A program made the position numbers and the translations under genes. This document shows positions 34,001 through 46,259 of a stretch of DNA of 64,000 nt, in pieces. The notes beneath the pieces are model-generated. The model did no database searches. It was not told the DNA's origin and was given only the letters and a program-made list of their open reading frames with translations. Within the stretch, counting starts at the first letter, position 1. Every line of letters begins with the position of its first letter. Source of the DNA: Daphnia carinata (taxonomy: Eukaryota > Arthropoda > Branchiopoda > Diplostraca > Daphniidae); assembly GCF_022539665.2 (NCBI RefSeq), contig NC_081334.1, positions 7,658,424-7,722,423 on the forward strand. Direction: 5' to 3'.

Positions 34001-37000
34001 TGGATACAAGTGAATGAAAGTAGCCGGGCATCCCTATGGTTTTTGTTACTTCCTTGTTTTATAAACCTTATAGTCTATTTGGAATTAGGATATATAGAGA
34101 ATGAGAACCATTAATTTCGGATGAAAATCAAAATTGGTGTCCTACTAACGAACAAGTTCTAGACAGTTCTATTTCCACTTCGTTGTCGAACCGGGTTTCA
34201 TTTGTGAACTCTTCGTTTCTTTTTTTCGTGTTTCATATTCGTACACTGCACATAATACGCCCTCAACTCCGTCTCTCTGTTTGTGAGATTGGGTTGTCGC
34301 TTACAGAGCTCACGACAAACCCACACACAAGTGACAAAGAAAAGTTAGCAGACGACGAGACCGGAATCAATGAAGTAGAATGAATTTAAAAAAAGAAGAA
34401 AAAAAAAAAGAAACTGGTTTGTATTTGTTATTCTCGTACGAGTTAATAAGAAAGCTAAAATTCATTGGGAGTTTGGACAAAAGGCAAAAAAGAGATAAAT
34501 CCCGAAAACCGTATGAATAACAATGACTACGTTTTCGTTAATCAGAATGGATCCGGTCTTCTTCTTGTGGCTTTGTGTATTTTCTCTTTTCCCCATTATA
34601 TTTCTTAGCGCCCCTTCGCTTTTTCATTTCAAAAAATGCAGACATAAATATTTATCCTTTACTGAAATGAGCCGCGACGAAGGAAACGTGGCTTGACGAT
34701 TTTCAGAATACGGCCAAACGGCGATAACTGTGTCACTCATTTCCACAGAAACTGATTATCCACACCCAGTTTTTTTTTGTTTCGTTTGAAATCATGGAAA
34801 GCCGTCCGTTTTCTACGTTGTGACACACCGTCAAATAATAATAATAACAAAAAAAGGATATCCCAACACAGAGTACGGAATAGGCGAAAATTTGTTTTCT
34901 AAGCTATATTACAATAACATTGGCACAACGTCCAAATCTTGGATCGTTGACACGCGTCACAACTGCAGGAGAGATGAATATTGTTCTCTGGAGGCAGCAA
35001 CAAGAACGGGAAGGCTAAGGAGGTTATTATAGAATACGACGAAAACTGGATTACGTCCCTATTCTTTGATGCCGTCAGTCTTACACAGCTTCTAGAAGAG
35101 AGAAAACGAAACAGACGAATACGAGACGTCACCGTAACACACTGCAGTTTCTTTTACCCCCAGTCGCTGCCTATTCATTCATTCGCTTCCATTTCGCGAT
35201 TGTGTGTCTCCATATTTCAGGTTCTTCTTATTTCCATCGTTCTTTATACGAGCCATGCCAGTTTACACGGTACAAAATAGAGACTATTACAGGGGCCAAC
35301 AGTATTGAATCCAATGTATGCAAATGCCACGGACGTAAAGACTGTTCATATACACTGCGTACATAAAGAACAAAACGGAGGAAACAAACAGCCAACTGAA
35401 AACAAAAGACTGCCATCGCTCGCAAAATAAAAACAAAAGAAAAAGATGTACGATAAATAGTATACAATTGAACATGCAATTGTTTTTTCCCACTGTTTTA
35501 CATTTTTTACATTTAAAAAAGTCTGGAATATACATGTAAAAGAAGATGGAAAACAAAATAAAATCCCCAAAAAATGATGCAACGAAATGACGCGTCTGCT
35601 ACGCCATGCGGCCATGTACCCGCCATGAATTGTACGGTGGGCTGCCTCGTTGACTTCAGTCTGCGTTTCCTGGCGTTCCGAGCGAGGACATTTTTACAAT
35701 AGCTAGTTTTCTTTTCCCTCGCTGGCACTTGAGCAATTTACAACTGGAAGATCAAACGTAAATGTCCCTGATGCATTGCACATTATTTATTTGTATCTGC
35801 ACATTTCACTACTTAGTGTAACGCCAATCAACCAAAGTGATTCTAGAAATTTCTGGTGCAAGGATGTAACATGTGAACACGAAAGTATTATGTAATATTC
35901 ATTGCCATTTGCGTACACCATTTGAGATTTGTGTCTTTTTTTTTCTCTCTCGTGTTTTAGATAATACTCGTAGAACGTGGACAGCCGTGACAAGAATGGG
36001 AAACAAGCCGATGAAATTTCTCGACACGTGCTGAAATCGAGGGAATGAGATCTGCCCGCTGCATCCCAGGAAATAAACCAGCTTCCTTACCACACTTGTC
36101 ATGAACGAGAAACAAACCTAATCTCTTTTGTTTGTTTGAGTGGTAACCTCCTTTCGCCCGATGGAATTGCCACACGGATTCGAGTTTGACAACAAACACA
36201 AAATGTAAGTTGGCCATTTTTTATTGATATTTTTTGTTTTTGTGCTCTCTGCATGTCCGATGAGTTGCACAGGCAGTTTCACATCACGACACGTTACAAG
36301 CCGTGAAAGATTCAGTTGGAGAAAGGTTGGACAAGTTCTTTAATCTAATCATTTTGGATCAATCTCCACTTCGGACTCACTGGCTTTCTCTTACCCCTAC
36401 GCTCTATTTTCTCGTTTGATGTTGCACGCTGTACGTAACATACGTTACTCAACAGCCATTTTCTTTTTGCATGTTCGCCTTCGTGCGCAAACTGTTTCAT
36501 TTATTAAAAGCCATTCTGTCTAGATGTAAACATTTGATCCCCCCCACTCTTTGCACGTAGAAACGTAAATTAGGAAAATAGGAAGATGAAGTTATTTTTT
36601 CCTCGTTACAAGTTTGCTGTTCCTTTTCTTTGGAGCCCATTAGCACAGTAGGTGGCAATTCAAGAATGTTAATCAGAAATGCATTCAATTTTTTTTTTAC
36701 TTTTCAAACCTGGTGCTCTGCGTGGGTTCCTCTTTAGTGATCCCTACTGCGCACGCGTTCTTAAATTGCACGATAGCATTGTGAAACACATTGAGAGACC
36801 ATCGCAGACACACGGGCAAAACACTCCCGCACGGCATCCATTCCGGGAGTCGTTTTTAGTCTCCTCCGCTTCTTGATCTACGTTTCCAGCCCGTGTGTCC
36901 TCCTCCCTCTTTAGATCGCTGGTGGATGTTGTAGATGTGCTGGATGTTGGTTGTCCGTTCAACCAATTTTTCTCGTTTCCGTGAATTTTTTTTTTTTTTT

Positions 37001-40000
37001 TTTTTTTATCGAACCATAGTGCTCTGAATGTTGCAAAAATGGAAGTTGATTGCTTCCATTGGTTGCGGTGAATTTTTCAAAAGGCCGTTTGGTGGGTGTG
37101 TTTTTGTTTCCTGGAACTGTCGCAATCACCGTCTTATTCGATTACACCGGAATTTCCAATCCTTCTTGCAGGACGGGCTCCTCCCATTGACAAAGGTATT
37201 GTGCTGTAGAATCGCGCAATTGTTTAGAGACATATGCCAATTTGGTACGATCCATTTTCGCAGAAGAAATTCAGCAACGTCACTGAGCCGTGCTGGATGC
37301 GTTCTCCATCCATTTGGCCATCTTCTTTTTTTTTTTTTTTTTTTGCCCACTAGAGCAAATATTCCGGCAATTTTTTTCTTGTTGCCCTATACCCGTGGTT
37401 TGAAAGCTGGAATCGTAATAATGTAGTGATGAATGTCCAACGGGGCAGTTTTGTCGATCAATCCCTCTGACAATTACGGTACTACAAAGTGACATGATTC
37501 CCACGATTCGTATCGAAGCCGTTGCTCAATCAATTGAATTACGTTCATTTTGAGACACGCCTTTCATCGAACTTGGCATCCTCCCGCTAGCTTTTTTTTT
37601 TCCACAACAATTACGCAGGTCGTTTATCATCCGCCTTCACAAAGATTGAAGAGCAATACGTAAAAAAAAAAAATTCTCAATATTTATGTCGATTGACAGA
37701 TTAAAAAAAAAAAATGCGTAATTGTTTTGATTTGATTTGACATTTTGAAATGTTTTCTTCTTTTTGGAAAGTTGCTTTTGCTGTTACTTCGATTGAGCGT
37801 AATTCCAAAATGCCTCTTCGACATTCTGCTTGGCCTTTACGTACGGCATTGTGGTATTTCGCATGCCAAGAAAACAAGTAACGCAAATACTTGTCGTTTC
37901 GAATGACTTTCTATTAGCTTCTATTCCGTTTGGATGTTATACGGGAATGTAGACATTCCGCATAGCTCTTCTTATTATCTAGGGGATTTTGTTGTTGTTG
38001 TAGGGGCAGGCTACTAGAGGTAATGCTGGATCAATTCCTGCCCTTCAGTTGAGACGTTGCAAAGTCTTTTTTTTTTTTTTTTTTTTTTTCATTTAATCCA
38101 TTGGCTCGTGATTTTTCTTCATTACGTTTTGTTTCTTTCCACGATCCTATTGCATTTTTTTTTCTATCCCGATATCCGGACCGTCTTGCTTCCGGTCTCG
38201 CAATCTTTTGGCGGGAGCCCGCAGGGGGAGGGGGGGGACTCCCAGCCGGAGGTCTATCAGGCTCATACTGTCAGGTTGATCCATCGACATCGATCCGTTA
38301 GCCCACCCGACACTGCGGGTAGCTCCTCATTTTCGTTTCTTTTCTTTTTGTTCATGCGGAATCCGACAAATAAATACGGAAATATTTCACCCCCCACCTC
38401 CCAAACTTTTTATTTTCGCCTCGTTTCTTTGACTAGCTTTACCACACTGACTGGCGAAATCTCTCCATTTGATTGCGGAATTTTTGATAGTTGTATCCAC
38501 ATTCGTCAACTTGCTAGTTTCATGTACAGGATACTCGAAGTTTTTTCCTTGACAGTCGGTTGGCGCATTCTGTTACGTCCATATAGGTTCGTTCTCTGGC
38601 TAACGTAAAATCCCTTAAAAGTCCTTGTTTTTATTTCGCTGATTATTCAATCAAAAACTTGTTATTCAAAACAAGGTCGCGCGTCACAGTCAGCCAATCA
38701 CTTTGTCCGGTCACTGACGAAGGTTTATTTGCATTTTGCTTTATGAGAAAAAAAAAACCTGTTTGTAGAACTCTTGTGAAATGGATTACCCCGACTTGAT
38801 TGGATGCGTAAACATTTAGTTGCTGTTCAGCATCAGGTGTGTGATACACCCAGTTCGATCGACCCTAATTCCCAAACGAGTCAAATTAAATCATTGAATT
38901 TCTGAAAATTGAAGATGAGTTACACAAACTGCGATAGGACTGGCAATCCATTGCGGATGTGGAAATGAAGCCGGAAGCAGGACGCATTTTGGGTTTTTGG
39001 GGCAATACAAAAATAGGAAGACATGTTTTAGTTATAGGAAATCGATTGTCTAAGTTTACAATGCCGAACAAATCCTATTATTTGCCCCAAAAACGGATGG
39101 AACGTCCTTTCAATGCCTGTCGCCGTTTTCTCTACGTACAGCCAATCTATGCTCGCCATTTTTTATTTCGAAGGTTTTAAATGATCGACTTGCCAACTTT
39201 TTCCTACGAGTTTTTGTGGTACACCGATGACATTATTCAGATGCCAAAGGTCCCACTCGCGTAGTTTTGGCAACTACAAGTTCCAACGAAAACAGGTGGC
39301 CAGCAGTTTGTTTTTTCTATTGCTGACGTTTGTTCCGATGAAGAATTGTTGCTTTTTCGGCCGACATCATTCCAAACGTGATTATTTATCTCGATTTTTT
39401 TTTTCTTTTTTCAGCGTTAATGGCTCTATTAGTTATAGATTTGGTGCGTCGCGTTTGCCTTTTGTTTAACAGACTCTTGAGGGGACCGTGGGGTAATTAA
39501 ATGGTAACGACGACTACCATTGTTCCGAGTTTTGCATTAAACACAGCGCAGCAATTACGGAAAAATAAACGTACGTTGGTCGCCATGCTTCCTGCAAAAT
39601 CACTTAAGTGGAATATGCAAATTTTATGTTAATTGGGAAAAGGTAGTGATTACGCTTCAAACTAAATTTTAAAGCCACTTGCCTTTTCCTTTTTTTTAAA
39701 GCTCATACCGAACATTAAAATCGTTAAGGCTCCTTCTCGAAATTTCTGGTCTGGTGATCAATAAATTAAGATTCTTCAGAAGATTGAATATGAATACGAT
39801 GCTGAAAATCGATTGTCTCGTAAAGGGTAATTTTGACGTTAGATCATGCCCTATGTTCGAGGTCCTGTTATTCAAGTTTAGTTCAGCGACGCTGGCCAGG
39901 CCTCTCAAATGCTGATGCTCTTCAGTGACACGCCACAGCTTTTCATGAAAGTAGAAAGAAAAGTTGGATCAAGTGGAAGATCAGTCCTTTTAGCCTATAC

Positions 40001-42155
40001 TTGAAAAAAGTTCAAATTGATTTCTTCCATTGAATTTTGACCCGTTCCTATTTCCTCCCCCTTTTTCAAATCGTTTTATTTTTATTCTTATTTTTTTTTT
40101 TTGATTCTTTTAATCCACTGTCGTTCCGCCGTGGTTCACAAAAGCCCATTGACATTTGAATATTGGTAGTCAGAAAAAAAAAAAAGCGGGCAGGAAGCCT
40201 TCTTTCCTCAGCTTTCTACTGACGATTGGTACATTGGGCCTCCTTCCATTCCTGTTTGCCGGAGTCTTGTGTATCAACGGATTGATCCGATGTCAAGAAG
40301 GTGACGGGGTGCACGGCGTTTCATTCTGTACGAAGGCGCGCGTGAATTTTTTTTTTCTTCTTTGAGTGGGCGGCTCGGTAGGTGGCGTGACTCAACTACG
40401 AGGCACAATCGAACTAGTTTTACTTAATTGTTCATCGTAGCGTGGACCGCAAACATCCGCACGGCCGACTCTTCCTCATTTTAAAATCTCTACTCATCCG
40501 GCCGTCAACTTAAAAAAAATAAAAAATAAAAAATAATTTTTCAAAAATCGATCAATAGATGGAGTTCTTCATCATCAAGTGAAATCAAGTCGAGCGGCGG
40601 AATAGAAACGCTTCTTTGATTTTTACGTGACGGCGGGATGCGTTGCAATGAAGGGCAAATGGGCATAGCCAATAGAGAAGTGTGTCTGTGTCTGTGTGTG
40701 TGTGTGTGTGACATAGAAGAAAATAAGCATATCTCATTCCCGTTGGTGACAAAAGGGGGGGAGGGCGACTAGAAACTCTTATGATCTACTTGGTATTCAT
40801 GATTCATCGAGGTAACAGCTCACTTCTCTAGCGTCTTCTCGCTTCCGATGTCGTAGAGTATCCAAGGAGTTTCCTCTTTCTTTTTTCGTACCGGAAGTTT
40901 CTCTTTTTTTCAAGAAACTTGATAATTCTATGAAATTAAAAAAAAAAAAAAAAAAAAAAACGAAGAAAGCAACTATTTCTTAAATTTTCACGAGAGGGTT
41001 TCACTAATTAAAAAATTTGAGGAAGACACCCCCAAAAAAAAAAAAAAAAAAAAAAAATGTAAATGATTTTGCTTGAAATCTATGTCACTTTAGTTTGACC
41101 TATTTTGAAAATCACCCCCGCAATTTCTTTTGCCATTTGTCTCACTAATTTAGGCATGTTTTATTTTTATTTTTTATTTCTTCCCCTTTTCTGTTTTTGC
41201 TTGATGAACGTATAGACACAATTTTGAAACACTGCGGTTGTCTGGCAAGTCCTTTCATCTCGCTTGCCAGTGAATCTAATTAAGCTCATGGCAAAGAAGG
41301 GCGAGGGAAGAAATGTTTTTGAAATCAGCACCGTGGAGAGAAAGGTCTAACAAGAAAGTTGTAGCAAAGTGTTTTTAACTCGTAGATGATGTTCATATGC
41401 AGCACAGTTGGGGGAGGAAGCAATACAAAACAAAAAGTCAGTGCGAGGGAGGCATCCAAGAATTGATACAAGTCGTCTCTCTTGTCTTAATAATAAGAAG
41501 AGAATAAAGCCAAGGCCTTTTTTTTTTTTTTTTTTTCTTCTTCTTCTTCTTATTTTATTCTCTGTCTACTCGGAAACAAAAACGAAGAAGAAAAAAGCTC
41601 AAGTTTTGGCTGCCCTCTTTCTGCTGTGTCTTTCGTTTGTATTTTCTTACGGCGAGAGATGGCAACCAGAGAGACATGTTGGAGTGGAAACTTGGGGAGC
41701 CCGATGGCGTTGTCTTTTATTTTGTTTGAATTTATTTGTATTGTATTGTAGTATTTCCTTTTTTTTTTTTTTTTTTTTGTTTCCTACTTGTCTCTGGAGA
41801 ATCCAGTAGCTAAAAATAACGTAACACTTGCGAGAAGTTCTGCTGCAATCTAATAAACTGTCAGACATGCATCAAGTCCAGAGGGCCCCCCCCCCCCCCC
41901 CACGAAGTCCCTTTTTTCTTCCTAGCGAAATGAGCGAGACACCAGATTTAAGTTTACGCAAGTTTTTAAGGACAATTTTTTTTTTTGTGCCGCGTTAGAT
42001 TGTCATTGCCTCGTGTCATGTCCTCCATTTTTGGCTCTTCCATATTTTTTGCGGGAAATTGTTTCGTTGAGCAACGTGTAAATTGATGGAAAGTGAGAGG
42101 CGTTGTAGTAGGCGAGAGTGTTAAAGCATTGATAAAAAATAAAAAGGGAAAATCC

Positions 42156-42186
<31 letters not shown>

Positions 42187-45100
42187 TTATAAGCATGAAT
42201 AATGCATACGTTGAAATTCTAGTCAGCGTCGCTATACCGAAACGGTCCTCTTTTTTTGTTGTTGTTGTTTTGCCATTCGTAGTAACGCAACTCCCGCAAT
42301 TTATTGCGATGTTGTTTATTATTGTTATTTGCGCTTTATTCTATTGACCGTGTAATTCAGTCTGAAAACGCTGACTAGAATGGATGAGACAATGATGATG
42401 AGTGGCCGCATCGCGATCCCTTTTAAACTTAATTGGATTTCAACCGATATCCCCCGTAATAATGTTTTCCCAACTCCTTTGGCTTGCCAACCGATTCATC
42501 ATTTTCCCTATAACATGCAAATAACAAAAGGCGGACCTTCAAGAATTTCTATTGTCTTTGCCTTCCCGAACGTCCCCCCTCCCCTCCCTGTCAAAACAAT
42601 CGTTTATTTTTATTTTTTTTCTATGCCTTCCCGCACGCGATAAATTTAGAACAGCACGTCATCGTCCCACTTTCCATGCCTACACACACACACACACATG
42701 TGCATCGGCCCCTGTTATTGTACAGTACAGTTTTATTGCGTTACAAAGTGGATAAGTAACGTGTGATGTTCGACTAGCTTGACGCGCACTACACCCGCTC
42801 TCGGTGGATTGGTTAATTATTTCTCATGGCACAGAGGCTGTTAGAGCCGGGCAAAGATCCTATTGTATCTTAAATGACTTTGCTGCAAGGGGGATGTCGA
42901 TGCAAACTAAACCGGCCCGCGCTATCGATCTTAAATTCAATTGACAAGAGATGGGTCGAGAGCAGCAGTTCCGTCAGATGAATCTCATTCCCGGCTTTCC
43001 GTCCGTTAAAAAAAAAAAAAAATAAATGGAGAGGGTGGAGGGGGGGGGGAAAAAAAAAGAGGCGCAAAGGCCGGATAAGTAGAAATGCTTTGAGTGGGTC
43101 GAAGTTGAGAAGATTACAAAACCCTGCTCGTTGCTGCTCGACGGTGATTACTCGCCGAATCTGTGGGCACCGAGTCTAAAGTCGAAACAAATCCATCAAG
43201 TTACAGGCAAAAGATGAGGTTATGCCATCACAAAAGGAAGATGATACATGTTTCCTTTGGGGAAGAAGAGAACAGGAAGGGAAAAAAAAAAGGAATTAGG
43301 AAGTCGTGAGAGAATCTTCCAACCGGGTTTTTTTCCGGAGTAGATGGAAGAAGAAGAAGAAGGAAAAAAAAAACGTTACAATGAATCCATTCGTCCTGGT
43401 GTTTTTTCATTACTTGTCGTTTGCTACATGTAACGTTGGCTTTGGTCTGTATCGATATTGAATAATATCAGATGGCAGCACAGAAGGTTCCGGCTCCGAC
43501 TAATGTGTACTGAACGAATATTGCCATCTGAAACATATTTTCTGTTGTGTTTCATTTTGCTGATCAATGAGTCCCTCGCAATCGCCACTGTTTTATAAAT
43601 CACATCGTTTTAGTTTTTTTTTTTTTTTTTTCTACACGACGTGTTCGAGAGCAATACAAGAAAAATCGAAGCGAATCGGATGGAGGACAGAGTCAACGGA
43701 TCAATTGGGACAAACTCATCCGTAAGAGTCTCGTCTTTCCTTCTTGAAATTCGAAAGTCGGCGGGGTATTAAGGAATAGGAAAAAAAAAAAAAAGAAAAT
43801 TGGAAACAAGGTCCGCAAATGATTTGAAGCCCCCCCCCCTTCAAATCATGGGGGGCAAAACACGAGGACGTAAAAATCGAAAGAAGAAAATCAAAATTTT
43901 TATTGTCCCTTTTTACGCACAGTAGAGAGAGGCATTTAAGCGGAGGTTTTATTGGTCCGGATTTGGGGTCGATCTCGGTGCGCCCGATTGGCAATCAAAA
44001 TAGCGCAATGGGATTACGTATTCCAGCAGTGAGAATGTAGAATGGGGGGGGGAGGACGTAAGGATAGCGAGCGCGTGACGCTACAATAACACGGGAGATA
44101 CTCACGAAAATGAAGAGCAGAAAAGCGACGAATAGGCAATGAGCTTGCGGATACATGAAGCGGACACGATATCTCGATTTCCACTTTCAAGTTCGACGAG
44201 GTGGACATGGCACGTGTTAGTGGATCCCATGCTTTTACCGTGTTCGTGCAGTGCAACGCAACACACACAAAAAGAGGGACGCCGAATGCAACTGGACAAT
44301 AACCAGAAATGAAGAAGTTGCATCTTATCCCTATTTCGCTCGTAACATGTCCGTAATCTTTCCTGTTTCTATTTTATGTTTGGCTGTGTCGTTTCAAAAG
44401 TGAATGACGTTCCAACTGTTTGTTTTTGGCCCAACGGCCCACGCTCCTCTTTGCTATTGAGCTTTTGTGGGAGGGAGGGGGGGGGGATGGCAGAGAGACG
44501 GGGGGTATTGATATAAAAGTAAATTTCTATTCCTGTCCAGTCTCATCTCTTTGTGACAGGTTTTTTACTGAACCAATAGGCTACAGTTTCTTATTGCTCT
44601 TGCCCCATCTTTCTTCTTTCTCTTCGTATAAGAAAAACAAAAAATCGATAGCCAAAAAAAGAAAGAGAGAGAGAATGGATCATGCCGGAGAGCAGGACTG
44701 GAATTTGATGACATCTCGACTCTTTTATATAGGCTTCGTTTATTTATAAAATTTTTTTTTTTTCGTCCTTGCGTCAGCATCCGGATCAAACGCATAATTT
44801 GAGCTCTTCGATTTTTGATTTTCGGATGTATTGCTCTATACCTTCATTGTTTTATGGACGTACAATTAAGTGTTAGCATTGACGTCAGATGGCGATACGA
44901 AATTCGAAAAAGATTTTTTTTTTCTTTCCGAAATGAAACCTGTTTGTTCGGCATTTTTGTTTTCAATTGAGAAAGAAAGTTGAAGGATTTTCAAATAGCC
45001 CTCGTCAAGGATCCAGAGGATGGACGTGCGAGGACCTAGAGTCCCTCTCCAATCTTTACAGATCGTCCAGTTTCTTCGAACGAAGAATCGGTGCCCGATC

Positions 45101-46259
45101 CTTTTGTATTTCTCTGACTTTCGGCCAAAGTCAAATTCAATTTTCGTTTGACGTAAAACACGAATTTACGTGCGCCACCAGTCTTAACAAGTTGAGAAGC
45201 GGCTTAATTAGACGAGGCGAGCAAAAATTCCACGTCTTTCGCGTCTCATCACCTACGCAAAAGAGAAAGAAAAAGGGAGGAAACGTGTAAACAAATAAAA
45301 GCTAACGAGCTCGTGAGTGCCTGAAGTGGAGGGCCCAGCCCCTCGGAGTTGGTGTAGCGGCGGGTGTCTTGATATTATTATTACCTTTGTTTGATGATTA
45401 ATACTTGCGAGTGGGGTGGTGGAGTGTCAATCCTTTTTTTTTTTTTGTTTTTTTTTTTTTGTCTTCTGTCCACAACACGTTACGATGGGCTTCCTGCGTA
45501 AAGATCAAACAGCCTGCCACGCCCTTTTATTTTCTAACACGAGCGTCGGTGCCAAAATCAAAGGGAGTCGTCCAAAAGAAAAAAACTAGCGTCTCGAGTC
45601 CATATCTCTTTATGATCTTTATGTTGTTACCCGGGCTGAATTTAAGCATTGTATATTATTCTATTTTCGAGAAGGAAAAAGGAAAAAGAAAAAAGAAAAA
45701 AATGAAACAAAAGAAACGCAGTAATGGATGACATCCTAGAATAGCTGTAAGGATTTCTATCATTTGAATTGGAAAGTCGTCTGCGTCTGATTCTGCGTTT
45801 CGTCAAAGATGATGACAAAAGGTACGCGGGTACAACGAGTCTTCCCTTTCACACAGATGTAATCCGTCCTGCCGTTGGCGTTATTGCCAACGAACAAGCT
45901 ATTCCAGTAGTTGACTAATGTGACATGAACTCATCGTGAATGCATAGCCGATTACAACTGAATTTTTCTCTTTTTTTTTTTTTTTTTCGTATTAAACGTG
46001 AATTTGACGGTTCCAAAACTGAACATCGTTCTTGACTGGAAACAATAGGCCTAAGGGATACTCCCGTACTGCCACGCCCCATTACATCAAACGACACCTC
46101 CCCCCCACATCCTTGTTGATGCAAATTTTTATATTCGATTTTTTTCTTTTCTTTTTTTTTTTTTTTTTAGTCGGAATAATTCAGAAGCAATTCTATTGTC
46201 ATGTCGTGACGCACTTTGGTGAATATGACTGATATTCTTTTTCTTTCTTGTTATCGCAG
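31037..46259. other. 15-kb region without a supported coding gene, upstream of the DPR-family gene
   Basis: I find no convincing multi-exon coding gene here. It probably contains 3' UTR of the 29836 gene and regulatory or untranslated 5' sequence of the Ig gene, since the acceptor at 46257-46259 implies an upstream exon. Less AT-rich spots worth testing are 33191-33340 (acceptor-like, two TCAGT motifs, a donor-like GTGAGA at its end), 36744-36962 on minus, and 38170-38330. Repeats include a GT run near 40684-40710, an A run near 40938-40960, a C run near 41887-41900 and a perfect 11-bp inverted repeat at 43819-43849. Confidence 0.55.
43819..43849. repeat. Perfect 11-bp inverted repeat around a C9 loop
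   Basis: ATGATTTGAAG, nine C, then CTTCAAATCAT. The arms are exact reverse complements and the loop is homopolymeric. It lies within the non-coding region. Confidence 0.85.

Noticed and set aside
34981-35280. Plus-strand open frame with EVIIEYDENWITSLFFDAVS
   Set aside because: It starts just after a stop, has no ATG or convincing splice signals, and no domain is recognised.
36161-36204. ATG-led short frame MELPHGFEFDNKHK ending at a GTAAGT donor
   Set aside because: It cannot be joined in frame to the DPR-family first coding exon (a stop results), and no other acceptor was found for it.
36744-36962. A minus-strand Ser/Thr then Cys-rich open frame
   Set aside because: Composition is suggestive, but there is no ATG, signal peptide or clear splice structure, and a plus-strand frame overlaps it.
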